A model generated the notes under the pieces. That model ran no database searches, had not been told where the DNA came from, and was given only the letters and a program-made list of their open reading frames with translations. A stretch of 64,000 nt of DNA from Phytophthora quininea (Eukaryota > Oomycota > Peronosporomycetes > Peronosporales > Peronosporaceae): contig JAAVTG010000621.1 in NCBI GenBank assembly GCA_011947345.1, positions 248,001 to 312,000 on the forward strand. Reading direction: 5' to 3'. Positions 21,436 to 32,894 of this stretch are shown here, in pieces (the first letter of the stretch is position 1; every line of letters begins with the position of its first letter). A program made the translations under genes and the position numbers.

Positions 21436-22380
21436 GTGAAGCTTCCTGTGCCACCGAAGCCCAACCGAGAGAAGAAGGCGGCCGCAACAACTGCTGCCTC
21501 GGCTGCCGCAGATGTTGCCACAGATGCCGACAAGCCAGGACCAAGAGCTACGACACGGACTGGTAAAAAGGCTCCCATTTTCTGGGATTCTGACGGCGTT
21601 AACGGCGGGAAGACGTCTCGGCGGGTGGTCCTAGACTGGATGTCAGACCAGGCCAACTACGGTAAGTGGCGCGGAAGCGATCGAAACATCGGCAAAACCA
21701 AGGAAGCACTGCTGGGCGAGATTTTGGATCAGCTAGAAAAGGCCCAAATCAAGCATCGTGACCGAGCTGGAGTTTGGGAGAAGATCAGCAGCATCGAGAA
21801 GTAGTATCGCGGGGCAGAAGACTTCCTGAAAGGGACTGGCGCAGGTATATCGAACGAAAATGATCTTAACGCTGCGGTTGGTAAGTTGTGTCCGTACTAT
21901 TATGACCTTCAAGACGTGGTGGTTGATATCCCATCGGCCCGCCCCAAAACAACCTCCGATTATGTATCCGATGCAGTCACTTTGCAGCGAAATGAGAAAC
22001 GGCCGCTCGCTGTTGAGCAGCTCAAGGAGGAGAAAAATGATCGTGAAAAGGCCCACGCAGATTTGGAATTGATGCTGAAACTATTGCAGCTTAAAACAGC
22101 GGAGCGCGAAGTAGCCGTGCAACTGCTTCTCTCGCGAAATAATTTGCAAGATGGCGGCGTAGCGCAAAGGACATCGACCAGCTCTTGCCCCTCCCGTCTG
22201 TGGAGTAAATTGGAGACTTATCGGCAGCATTCTCAGGTTTTGCTAGCTAAAATCTACCGTCGAATACGTACTCGTGCAAATAAGCTCTACGGTTCTCATT
22301 TGCACCTGATGGTAAATCCTCCGGCTCATCATCGTCGTTCTGCTCCCTCTCAACCCACCCTTCTGGCACTGCATCATTAA
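21436..22380 (+). pseudogene. Harbinger accessory (Myb/SANT-like) protein, one in-frame stop
   Basis: A single frame runs from the left end to 22380 except for one TAG at 21802-21804 (after SSIEK), likely a CAG glutamine codon changed to TAG. The N-terminal part is Ala/Lys-rich. The middle (FWDSDGVNGGKTSRRVVLDW then NYGKWRG) resembles the DNA-binding trihelix/SANT-like proteins that oomycete Harbinger elements carry; these help the transposase enter the nucleus and bind ends. The C-terminal part (EKNDREKAHADLELMLKL) is coiled-coil-like. No ATG is found between the TIR and 21436, where a GTG stands, so the true start is uncertain. Confidence 0.6.
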
Positions 22381-23586
22381 TTGCCATGTTGTGCAAAATA
22401 ATCGCCCCACGGATCAGAGAGATAACAGCCTTCAATTCATTCCCATTTCGTAGCCTAGCTCGAAGGCGTTTCAGCAACGGAAATCTTCCCTTCAGCACCC
22501 CAATGCAGTGCTCCACTCGTACTCTAATCTTCGCCAGCTGAGTGTTGAAGGTGTTCTCTTTGTCCGAAAGTTGACCGCCAGCGGTCGTTTTGTAGGCAGG
22601 AATTAGCACAGACGAAGGCTGGTGAGCAGAATCCCCGAGAACATACTCATTTTCAACAAAATATCCGTCGCTATGAAGCTCTACTTTGCAGTTCCTCCAC
22701 ACTCGATTATCATGGTTTGACCCCGGCCATCCGATGTTTTCGTACCGAACTCGCTCCCGATCATCGCAAACAATAAGACCGTTAATAGCATAAGTACTCT
22801 TGCGTGAAAAATAATCCTCTCCATGATCTTCAGGGCGCCGAGAGAATGGGAATAATGTGCCATCAATAAGACCGATGCAATTCGGTAATCCAGAAACAGA
22901 TTTAATTCTCTCCGATATCTCGCGACGCTCTCGATTCTCGGGCCAGCAAATCACCTCAGCCTTCACGGTAAGCAAAGCTCTAACGACACGTTCAGCCGGC
23001 AATGACTCCGCCGTGTGCCCACCAAGAGATAAGTAGTCAGCTGAATGACTTTGGCCGGCTAAAGACCCCAAGGTTCGAAGGAGCCCCGTCACGTGCAGCT
23101 CCGCTCTCGATATCTACCGCTTCTCTGGCACACTCCGGAACTCACTGTAGCCTCCGATGAGCCGGCGCACAGCCAAAAGAATGGTCTTGTCATGCGGAGC
23201 TGCAATTTGGATTCACTGTCAGGCATCCTAGTTAGGTAGTAGTTTACTCGAGATGGTGGGAGCTCTACGCAAAATCGCCGCGGAATGTAACGCTGCGAAG
23301 CCAGCACGAGATAGGTCACCACGAAGCTCATGTCTTCGTCTTCGTCATTCGAGTCTTCGTCGTCTGTAGCTAAGTAGAGACGGCTTCGCCAAACAGCTCG
23401 AAGCCAAGACAGCAACGCTTGCTTCGCACTTCTCGTCGGCATCTTGCCCGCATTGTGAAAGGTCGCGTCTTGGATTTGATATCTCCAAGAGCTTGGAGGG
23501 CAGTCAGAGTTGAACGCTTTTGATTGGCTTTCTTGGATTCGGCCCGCCTCTCGGAAGACTCTCTTGTCTGGAACTCTGACTACCAC
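22247..23586 (-). pseudogene. Harbinger DDE transposase, frame-broken
   Basis: The catalytic part (22247-23092, 281 codons) has all three acidic residues of a DDE_Tnp_4 nuclease: Asp in GLIDGTLFPF (residue 77), Asp in LGDSAHQPS (154) and Glu in RVEHCIGVLKGRFP (194). The N-terminal part is in another frame (23089-23586), acidic (DDEDSNDEDED) and then RYIPRRFCVELPPSRVNYYL; a break lies near 23090-23160. Function: cut-and-paste transposition. It overlaps the accessory gene tail to tail by about 130 bp. Whether the break is real or a run-length error cannot be told. Confidence 0.75.
23550..23586 (-). repeat. Right terminal inverted repeat of Harbinger element
   Basis: See left repeat; GTCAGAGTTCCAGAC shared exactly. 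Confidence 0.75.
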
Positions 23587-23589
23587 AAT

Positions 23590-25450
23590 TGGAGTGCGCG
23601 TGGATCAAGGTCATCTACAGCTGTAGACCACGCATCACTCCTCTAGCCGCCCGTGGAACTTCACCCGTGTCAAGTCTTGTTGGGTTGGGACCCTGGGCGA
23701 TCAGCAGATCCTCCCACTCATTTCGTGTGTTAGTTGGGTGGGAAATCTTGGTCTCGCTCATTTCATATTCCTGAGTTTCCAGATTCCCGGTTCTGCGGTC
23801 GGAGTCCCGAAGCCTGAGTGAAGACTGCTGTGTGAAGCGCGGTACAAGTGTGCACTTGCAAGTGGGTTGTCCCTGTTAAAGCGTAGTGCGCGTAACGTCG
23901 GGCGCTCGGAGCTTGTCGGCTCTCTGAGTGTAGGCCCAACTGATACCCTCTCCTTAGCCTTAAAGAATAAGGAGCTGCGTATAAGTCAAGTGGAACTCTG
24001 AGTTTTGTTATTGCAACTGTGTTTCTATTGGAATTGCACGTGGATCTTCGATTTTCTGGATATTGGAGTCTGGGTTCCGGAGTTGCTCGGCTTCTGAGTT
24101 TCCGAGTTTCTGGATCTTCGACCTGGGTGTCTCTCACAGCTTGCTTGGCTTCTGAGTTTTTGGATTTACGTAGGTCCAAGTAGATCAAGTACGCAACCTT
24201 CCGCTCGGATTGCGTGGACTGCATAGCTTGCTTGTAGTATATAGTGTAAATGCCCGTAATACGTATACTGCTTTCTTCTGTATAGAGGAGCGCTAATTTC
24301 TGAGCACGAGCCCGAAAATGGGGTTATTCTCCTTTCGGACCAAATAAGGGCTAAAACGCAAGAAATGTTGTGTCATCAGCTGGTGACATCGTGGAAAATA
24401 CCCACAGGTTTATCCTATTCTACATTTTGAGCCGGTAAATCGCTATCAACCAATTGAAATCGTGTATCATGACAATTTGTCGGTACTAGTTCATAATTGA
24501 TACTTCATATAAAATTGTATAAATTGATCTACAAAAACGTAGGTATAAAACCGTAAAGAATGAGAGCTGGCTTCAAGCCTTCTTCCTTCCTGTCAAGTAC
24601 CATGACTGAAAACTTGCGGCTCCGAAAAAGACTGGTACAAATAATCATTTCCAATACTTACGCACCCCGCACAAAGAATATATAGCGATTCTGAGTATTT
24701 CCAAGGGACCGATAATAAAAAGCTCACGTTCGTATATATAGTGGTTCCTTCAAGCGAAGGGTTACTGAACATCATATACTCCGTCTCGTTCTCAAGTCTA
24801 AGTACATTACTACATGTGTTAGTTGCTAGCACTGTAATTGTCGTAGCTAAAATCCCGATTTACTTCTACTGCAAGTCTAGGATAGAAGCTAACATGAGCA
24901 CGTATTTTAATGAGTTATTTAAAAAAATAACTCATCAAATTCCAGATCTATAACGCGGCACGTTGCTCGTCCGTCGTGCGATTGCAGGGGCCCCATCTCG
25001 GTTGTTTGCTGCGAGAGGACCCTCGGCACGTCTTTAACTCCAGAACGCTAACATTGAGTGGAGGAGCTTTTTCCTTTCGGGAATACGGCCCGGCTATAAT
25101 AGTAATGGTTTGCATCAGCGATCCGAAACCAGACTGCAGCAACTGAGGTTATCTTTCTCATTTGTTGAAGCTTTTAGTTCGGCGCACGAACACCGGACGA
25201 TTCAAATTGTTACTACTGTCGGCAGCTGGCGACGGACAACTCCCGCGATTCCTGGGACTCATTGAAGCGAACCAGTCCAGGGTGACCTGGAGCGCTAAAC
25301 CTTCTATTCGTGACTGATGATAGAAACGCTCTCATCGGACAATCTCGACGGTGTCTGCATGTGTTCTAGCTGTTGCTGACCGTCCTCATTGCCTGCATCC
25401 ACGTCTGGATGGCAATGCTACGCCTTCAATGAGTTGCCGGTACGTACGTA
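23590..25450. other. Intergenic stretch, repeat-like, no gene recognised
   Basis: The part 23760-24160 holds several loose copies of CTGAGTTTCCGAGTTTCTGGA, also seen once near 20887-20910, suggesting an old dispersed repeat. From 24300 to 25450 only short frames are open. Confidence 0.4.
24910..24935. repeat. Perfect AT-rich hairpin
   Basis: ATGAGTTATTT pairs exactly with AAATAACTCAT across four A. Could be a terminator-like or cruciform structure; no gene context supports a role. Confidence 0.6.
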
Positions 25451-25453
25451 GTT

Positions 25454-25484
25454 CCGGATGTTTCGCCCAAAGATGAAACACCGG
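25454..25484 (-). promoter_or_regulatory. 31-bp CCGG-flanked element upstream of oxidase copy 3
   Basis: Same length and CCGG ends as at copies 1 and 2, but inverted relative to the gene: on the plus strand it starts CCGGATGTTTCGCCC and ends GAAACACCGG. Lies 211 bp before the start codon. Confidence 0.4.
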
Positions 25485-25694
25485 ATTTGACCGTGATGGT
25501 TAGTTTTCCATGAGATTGCAAATTGTTCAGGATAACGCGCCGCGATTTTGGGAGTAAACTCCTAAACAACAGCAGGCTTTACCAGCAAGCTCTTAGCCTG
25601 CCTTCTCTCTCTCGTCCAGACGTGGCGAAAGGCGTAGCATTGGTCATTCCTCAAGTTTCGTCGCGCCGGACAAGTTCTTCTGAAATCAACGGCG

Positions 25695-27255
25695 ATGGTT
25701 CTCCTCTCTCGAGTCGTCACGCTGCTCGCGGCCGTAGCTGCCACGACCGCTTTCGCGCAGACGGAGCAACAGCAGCAGACTCAAAACGGCACGGCGTCCC
25801 AGCTGCAGGCGTTCGAGAAGTGCATGGATGGAGCTAACGGCACCACCAGCAATGGCAACGACACCGTCACCGTCGACTCCAACTTCTTCTTGGAGGATTC
25901 TCCGCTCTACAAGGACTACGCCACGGGCCCCACCTCTCGTATCGACCGCAAGCCTGCCGGCGTCTACTTCGCCACCTCGGAAGACGACGTCGTTCGTGCC
26001 GTCAAGTGTGCGGTGGACAATGGCCTCGCCCCGGTGCCTCGTAGTGGCGGTCACTCGTACGAAGTACTGTCCTCCATGGACGGTTCGCTCGTGATCGACA
26101 TCGCCGACATGGTGGACATCAAACTCGTGTCCGAGGACGCGGCCGAGGGGTCCGCTATCGTCACCGTTCAAGCCGGTGCCCGACTCGCGTGGATCTACAC
26201 GGAGATCGACCGTCTCGGCGGATACAACTTCAACGCCGGCACGTGCCCCAGCGTTGGTATCGGCGGCCACGTTTCGGGGGAGGCTACGGCATGGTGGCTC
26301 GCCACTACGGTCTCGCCGCCGACATGACCACCGAGATGCGCGTCGTGCTGCACGACGGTACCGTGGTCACGGCTTCCCCACGGAGAACACGGATCTGTTC
26401 TGGGCCCTGCGCGGTGGTGGTGCCGGTTCGTTCGGCATCGTGACCCAGTTCACCATCAAGGTCTACAAGATGCCCGAGGTGACGGTGTTCAAGATCGCTT
26501 TCGACAAGTCGGTGCGGGCCAAGGTGCTCCGTACGTGGATGGACTACTTCCCGACCGCCGACTCCAAGGTCACCACGCAGTTCGTTGTGGACAGCTACGC
26601 CGCACGACTCACCGGCCAGTACCTCGGCAAGAAGGACGCGCTCGACAAGCTCCTCAACGACTCGGGACTCATGAGCATCGGTAACATCACCTCGGACAAC
26701 CGTCGCGATAACTGCTCGCAGCTCGCAACCAAGGTTTACATCTGGAAGGACACTTGTGACGACCTGAGCTCGCTCAACGTTCCGCACCACCTCAAGACCG
26801 CCGACAAGGACTACAACAAGGTCAAGGGCGGATACTCCAACTCGGTTCTGGACGACAAGGGAGTGGAGACCGTGATCGAGTGGGCCGACAACCTGCCCAA
26901 GACGACGTGGGGCTTCATCCAGTTTGAAGCCTACGGCGGTGTGTTTGCCACCCAGAAGAACGACATGACCCCGTGGAACCACCGCAACGCCGTGTGGTCT
27001 GTGCAGATCGGTGTCGGTGCCAACAAGGGTGAGTCGTTGACGTCCCCGTCGTTCAGCTGGGTTCGTGGCACTGCAGCGGCCCTGGAGCCCTACTTTGACG
27101 GTGGCAACTACCAGAACTACTGCGACCTCGAGCTCGGCGAGGACTTTGGCAAGCGCTACTGGGGTGCCGACAACTTTGCTCGACTGCGTCAGATCAAGAA
27201 GCAGTACGACCCACTGAACATTTTCCACAGTGCTCAGTCCATTCCACTGCCGTAA
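25695..27255 (+). CDS. Secreted FAD-dependent oxidase, berberine-bridge type (copy 3)
   Basis: Same family and layout as copies 1 and 2: signal peptide, PRSGGHSYE with the FAD-binding His, GTCPSVGIGGH with the Cys link, BBE C-terminus (RYWGADNF, YDPLNIFH). It is the more diverged copy (SNFFLEDSPLYKDY, TSRIDRKP, changes through the C-terminal half), yet most differences keep the protein sense, which argues for selection. Two run-length breaks: GGGGG 26276-26280 (one short of the six-base run needed for SGGGYG) and CCCC 26376-26379. It stands 217 bp before the BAR-PH gene and this pair looks like the source of the duplicated segment at 6.9-8.8 kb. Confidence 0.85.
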
Positions 27256-27472
27256 GCAGAAGCTCAACGACTACAGTAACAAGTTTTCCAACCATATTAT
27301 CGACGAGATAGATAATATACTACGACTTTGTCATGTCTAAGTCAGAAATTCTAACCACGTCTTTCATATAATCCGCCTGTCTAACAATAAAGAATATAAA
27401 AACTATAATAAAAAACTTGCTGTCTGTACCGTATTGTGAAACTTCCGTTGTCACATCCTCACGACAATCTCC

Positions 27473-28997
27473 ATGGAGTCCTCGCCGTCCCCTGACGCAC
27501 CCGTGGATCTCTGGCAGCTCAAGCAGAGCAGCTACGAGTTAGTCCGCTCCTTCGAGACGCAGCGCAGCGCCCAGATCGACCGCTTCCAGGCCAGAGACCG
27601 CGACTACTGGCGGCAGTTCCAGGACGAGATCAAGCGCGGCGGTGACGAGAACAGCAGGCTGCAGAAATTCTTCATTCTTAGGCTGCAGGCCGATCTGGCC
27701 TATGCTGAAGCCCTAAGACAGACCAGAGCAGTGCTAGATGCGCCTAATAGTGACACCTTTAGTGAACAGAAGACTGTCACAGTGCAGTCGTCTGTGTCCA
27801 AAGCGCTTCATGCTGTGGGGGAAGTGCAGCAGCAATTGGCTGATAAATTAGTACAGTTTACGACTGTGGTCAAGAGAGAAGTGGTGGCCAAGCCGCTAGA
27901 GGAGATGGCTACAACCTTCCAAGAGAGAGTGAACAAGATGATCGCTGAAGGAAACAAACTGGACGCTATGCTAGCCAAATCCCAGCAGAATGTGGTCACG
28001 GCGTTCAAGAAATATGAAGATTTGTTCAAGCTATTGGATGCAGAACGGGGTAGCGATACTTCTTTAAAAGAGAAGACTTGTGGCTGGTGGAGATGAACTA
28101 CTGCATCAATGTGCAGAAGCTGCAGCAGACTCGAGTGGAATACGTGACGGGCATGTCGGCCCTGTTTCAGCAGTATAAAACGGTGGAAGTGTGGCGCGGA
28201 TCAGTGATTCAAACGGCGTTGGATACGTATGTACGCAAGCAGAAACTTACGTATGGAGAGATGGCGGGCGCGATGGTCGAGCCGTTGGCTGCAGCACAGG
28301 TAAAGATTGTTATTTATTTTTCTTACTTGTTTTATTTTATTTAACGCAGATTTTATGTTGATTGTAGCGGATCGACCCGGACAGAGATCTCGTGCAGAGT
28401 GTGCGAAGGATACCAAAGAATGTAAGCGATTTCCTGACATCGTAAGCTTGGACGAACTCCGCTAATTGATTTCTTGTTATGTAGTATACTGCAGCTGCGC
28501 TGTCGACGTCTGAGGATACTGAGGAGAAATTATTTTCCATATTGCGGTCGCCAATTTCCAGCCCGCTGCTGGTGCGTTGTGGGTTTCTTAAGCAGCAAGT
28601 GAGTGGGTCGCTGTTTTCGTCTTGGAAGGACGTCATGTGCGCGATCACGCAGGACGGAAGCTTGCACATGTTGGATCTGAAGGAGAACACGACTCGGTCT
28701 ATCACCGAGTCGATCGAGACTATGCTAGCTGCCATCGCCGTGAATGACCAGACCAACGACATTGCAAGTGTGTCGGTGAGTCTGACGAACTGCCGAATTG
28801 AGATTTTGGGCAAGAGCACGACGCCAAGCTTCGAGATTACGGAGCAGAGTCCGCCGTCAGGGCTGTTGGGCAGCATGTTTCGTCTGGAAGTCTCGCGCAC
28901 ATTAACGTTCCAGTGTTCAAGCCAAAGCGACCTTATCGACTGGGTGGTGGCGGCTAAGCGTTTCATCTCGGCTGGTTCGTCCATGGTGAACAGATGA
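27473..28997 (+). CDS. F-BAR/BAR-like and PH-domain membrane-binding protein
   Basis: About 464 residues in three exons: 27473-28299, 28368-28421 and 28485-28997. Introns are GTAAAG...TTGTAG (28300-28367) and GTAAGC...ATGTAG (28422-28484). The first 280 residues are helical and coiled-coil in character, opening LWQLKQSSYELVRSFETQRS with later VVKREVVAKPLEEM, typical of a BAR-type dimer that bends or senses membranes. The last 150 residues read as a PH domain (CGFLKQQVSGSLFSSWKDVM at its start, WVVAAKRFISAG at its final helix). One run-length break lies at AAAA near 28066-28069, after which the frame gives EDLWLVEMNY. Role in endocytosis or cortical trafficking is inferred. A deleted fragment of this gene lies at 8590-8800. 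Confidence 0.75.
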
Positions 28998-29217
28998 CAT
29001 AGCGAGAATCATGGATTACCTTAGGCAATAACTTTGTCTTCGAGTTATCTTTTCCCAACGTTGTGAGCTGTTTTATGAGGATATTGTTCTCGCATCTCCC
29101 GATGACAGTTGTTGCACCAAGCCCGAAAAATAAAATGAAAAAAACTTTTGAACGAGAAAATGCATTTCTTGTGCCAATTTGTAACAGCACGTGCAGTACT
29201 TGAGGTATCATTGACGC

Positions 29218-31239
29218 TCAATCGAGTCGACGCCGTTTTTCCGGTCGCGTTCGCCAGACGAACCGGTAGGAGGGGCAAAGCGGTTTATGCAGCTCCAATT
29301 TTGTAACGTCGGTGCTTTTAGCAGCACTTAGAATCGAGGCATCATTGACATCTACTTCTTCAAACAGGACAAGGTCACTGCAACAGGCGTGATCTGGGCA
29401 GACAGCGACGTAAATGGGTAAATCTTGCACATTTGCGGCAAATATGCTATTCAACGTTTCCAGCTTCTTGCCATCAATGGCGTGCGTTTTAGCAGCAGTG
29501 ATCTGGAGATATGCGACTTGTGGCTTTCCAGATTTGGTTTGTAGCTTCACAATACTGTCAATGTTTTCGGAATCGTCACAGCGGGGAACCAGTACGTGAG
29601 GTTTTCGTCATCTCTCTACTCCCTCACGTAGTGCTTTTTAGTTCCGCTGCAAATTGCGCCACCTCTTTTTAAGCGCAGTTTCGACACTTGAATGGGCTTC
29701 GGGGCATCTTTTTCCTTTGGCGTTTCGTGGCCTCGTACAGAAAGTTCCAGTATGTTGTCGCAGGCTAGGCGGTGGATAAGCTTTCCAAACACAGACCCAG
29801 CTAGAGAATCATACTTCGCGCCTTTGGCCCAGTTAAAGACTCGGCGCAACTGTTCCGATCGAATCCTCGCCGAGAGTGTGCGAATAGCATATTCCCAGTC
29901 AATTATCTGCTCCCAGTATCGGGGAGAAAGAAGAGGGGTGGCTTCGAGGGTTTCTGAAGCCGGTTGGGCACTCGCTTTAAGAAAGGTGCGCCACAAGCCA
30001 TCAAATTGAGCTCGTCCAGACTGGGCACGGTCGATACTCGAGGCAAGTTGCATCGCGTCGTCAACTTTTCGAATTGACATCTCCATCGTGGTTCCAATGA
30101 TATCTTCAGTTGCTCGTCCTGTCCGGCGGAAATAGTAAAACCGTCGCTCCATAGAATCAATATCGTACTTGTATAATTCTCTTCCCAACGTGAAAATGCC
30201 CACCTTCTTCCAAGCCGAACACAAACTACAGTACGCATAATTAAGTTCTTGGGAACTCAATCGTACATGCAGTGACGTTGCCAGAAGTTTGAATATTTCC
30301 CTACCTTCCGGAACACCAGTGGGGCCTGTGTGCTTATAATGAAATCCGTCGAGAAGCAGCCATTCTGTATGACGAGTTCTCTGTAGATTTCACGCGCTGG
30401 ATCTGACGAGAAAACAACCTCGTCATTTTCGTACCAAAGACGGAGGAGACGGCATTCCTCCTTATTCGTAGGCACTCTTCGGTACGTCAAAATATTCTTC
30501 TTGTGGACGAAGACGAGATAAAAAGCCATCACGCAAAACAAGGTGGACTTGCCGATCCCAGGCGACCCCATGATAATACTCTTCTTGTTTTCACATCATT
30601 GATCTTGTCCTTCGTAGACTCTCGAAACCACCTATCCAGCAAAACCCGAGCGACGTATCTATCTTCCCAACTCCAAGACAATTTCCCTGACTTGGTGCCC
30701 ACCCCCTCACACACCCCAAGATTTTTCATAAATGCCCAGATCTTTGGAATGGTGTGTACTTCACCGACAGACCAGTCTAGTATGCCAGAGCACTCTAGCT
30801 CGAAACCATCCGGGTCGCTTAAGTGAACCATCTGCGGTAATTGCGCACCTATCGGCGGAAATATGACCGGAGGTCCACCCCGCGGAGCATCAGGGACCAC
30901 CACCAGCACGTGCACAGCTTCTGCTTCAGCTTCCTCATCAACAGCTTCTTTTTCCCATCAATTCCGCCGACATCGTTGGCCGACAACCCCACATGCCAGA
31001 GCCTCGCTTGCGGCCATTTCAGCTGCTTCAGTTGAGTAACTCCTTCATTCACGTCATTCTCCGTCAGCCACACCCCGTCCTTCTTCGCCAGACTTGTTCG
31101 CGTCAATATTCATCAAGTCGACCGGTTTCTTCTCCTTGATTGCGTCCTTCAACTTCCACACTTTCTGGCTGTCGTCGATCTCCACGCCAAACGATTCGGC
31201 TTGACCCACAACCACACACGCCAGCTCAACGCCCACCAT
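29218..31239 (-). pseudogene. Crinkler (CRN)-like effector gene with NTPase-type centre, frame-broken as sequenced
   Basis: Six minus-strand frames follow one another: 31239-31054, 31106-30849, 30915-30529, 30571-30257, 30260-29616 and 29550-29218. The first begins with an ATG and a ubiquitin-like CRN N-terminus (hydrophobic start, then IDDSQKVWKLKDAIKEK). The third opens with the HVLVVVP motif that closes CRN headers. The fourth has a Walker A (GSPGIGKST). The last two resemble CRN C-terminal regions (QITAAKTHAIDGKKL). CRN proteins are secreted by oomycetes into plant cells and often act in the nucleus. Four of the five frame changes have the sense expected of single-base losses, so the gene may be less damaged than it looks; I cannot say whether it is functional. 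Typed as pseudogene only because the frame is not continuous. Confidence 0.7.
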
Positions 31240-31826
31240 CTTTCCTCAAGGCGGATTCTGGAATGAGGAAGGATTTTCGCTCTCTATTAGACAGATTCCG
31301 ACACCAGGGGAAAAATCATCCTTCCTCGCGATACAAGGATCATATACACACGAGATGGCACGACGAGAGATCTCTACACCGAGCAGAAATCGCTTGCACC
31401 CGACATCGTTGCATTGTATTATTCACAATGAGAAAAATTGTCTGGCAATGGTGCATGGTCTTTTGAATACTCAAGTGAAGTAGAAAACTCATCGTAGAAA
31501 CGCGGTGCAGTGGTGATAAAACTATCACTTTCACCCTTCAATGGAGACAACGGAGAACGTGGTGTTTATCTCCGATAAAATGTCTAGCGGATACCATTCG
31601 TACTCCCTGGCACAGACCTCATAGATGACTTACTAGTATCTTGCAGGATCACCGACGAAGCAAAGACCTGCGCGACAGATGCGCTCATCTCAAGCTTATC
31701 CACCAGCACTGCACTATTCAAGCGGCGATGCAAGCGAAATCTATTGTCCCGCACGATAATTCACTCCATCAGAATTGGCATTCTCAATTTCACCAGCAAG
31801 TTCCTTGAGCCTCCATCTAATTCGAC
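31240..31826. promoter_or_regulatory. Divergent intergenic region between CRN-like and thioesterase genes
   Basis: 587 bp with no open frame of note. It must hold both upstream regions. No motif recognised. Confidence 0.4.
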
Positions 31827-32852
31827 ATGAGTCACTTTGCAGCTCTGGCTTCGCTTTTGGCAAGTGCTGCAGCGCTGGTTGGCGCCACCACCGACGTGTC
31901 CAAGCTCCCCGTTGTCACTTCAACGTACGAAGTTGGCGACAACTTTGTGTCTAACTTGACTGATGAAGGCTGCACGGTCGTGTCGCTCTTGTTCTGTGAC
32001 GGCACGTGCTCGATCGAATCGCTACTCACCCAAATCCCGCAAGCAGTGAGGGTGGTTCGCCAACAAGTCACCAACAACTCTGCCTTCGATGACGGCTACA
32101 TCAATATCGGCCACTCTCAACGTGGTGCCATCTCTCGCGCTACCATCGAAGAAATGGACGACCACAAGGTGTAGCATTACATCAGTCTCGCGGGTCTTCA
32201 GAACGGTCAATTCATCGGCCAAAACAAGATCGACGAGGCCATTGCAGCGGGCCATACCTTCCTGGCCGAGATCGTGCCACAAGAAATCTTCAACTACTCT
32301 GAATACGCTGGCGACGACTATTACGGCAAACTGCAGAAAGCCTTTACGCTCTTCTCGATCGAGAACCTGGACACGCAGTACGAGTACGCGCAGTTCAATC
32401 ACCAGCGGTGGCTTCAATTCTGAAGCTGGTCGACCACCAACAAGTTCCTGCCAATGAATAACAACGTTAACCCGTGCCTCCCTGACGGCGACCAGTGCGT
32501 CTACAAGCAACACCGTCGTAAAGGCAACTTCCTTCAGTTGGAGGAGGCTCATTTCTTCGCATCTCCGGCCGACGACGTGACCATGCTGTGGCAGAGCTGC
32601 CACTTCGGCCGCTACTCCGAAGTCGACACGATCGACGAGATTGAGACGCAATTCTTCAACTTGTCGATCGTCAACATGACAGACACGCTCGAGTATTCGT
32701 CGGATTCGTTCAGACAGCGTACGTTGAATGAACGCGGCGGGCTGTTCCTCCACAAGGTTGAGAATGTCTCTCACAGTTGCTGGGCTAACGATGCCGACGG
32801 CAGCCAGTTCTGGCCCATTTACGACAAGTACATTTGCCCGCTGTTAGTGTAG
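31827..32852 (+). pseudogene. Palmitoyl-protein thioesterase-like gene, two in-frame stops
   Basis: One frame runs through apart from TAG at 32172-32174 and TGA near 32421. The protein starts with a signal peptide (FAALASLLASAAALVGA). It has GHSQRG around the expected serine nucleophile, where the family has GHSQGG, then YISLAGLQNGQFIG and a C-terminus typical of PPT enzymes (NFLQLEEAHFF, VTMLWQSCHFG, TLNERGGLFLHKV, SHSCWANDADGS). The conserved HG loop near the N-terminus is missing, so a segment was lost there. PPTs remove fatty acids from S-acylated proteins in lysosomes or outside the cell. Substitution at the nucleophile elbow plus nonsense codons, with no run-length explanation, mark real decay. 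Confidence 0.8.
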
Positions 32853-32894
32853 GAAGTAACGGCAAAGCAGTTTGTGGGTTCAACGCCAAAATCT

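Larger units (their letters stand above)
21249..23586. mobile_element. PIF/Harbinger-type DNA transposon
   Basis: Terminal inverted repeats flank two genes. The left end (21250-21285) reads TGGTGGTCAGAGTTCCAGAC; the right end read on the minus strand (23584-23550) gives TGGTAGTCAGAGTTCCAGAC. About 30 of 38 bases agree between the ends. The genes, an SANT/Myb-like accessory protein on plus and a DDE transposase on minus, meet tail to tail with overlapping ends, the usual two-gene Harbinger layout. The 3-bp target duplication could not be confirmed (left flank TTA, right flank AAT). Confidence 0.8.

Noticed and set aside
21249..23586. Intact 3-bp target duplication of the Harbinger element
   Set aside because: Left flank reads TTA and right flank AAT; the ends cannot be placed well enough to claim a duplication.
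30841..31466. Plus-strand frames over the Crinkler-like N-terminus
   Set aside because: Shadows of the minus-strand gene; no independent motif.
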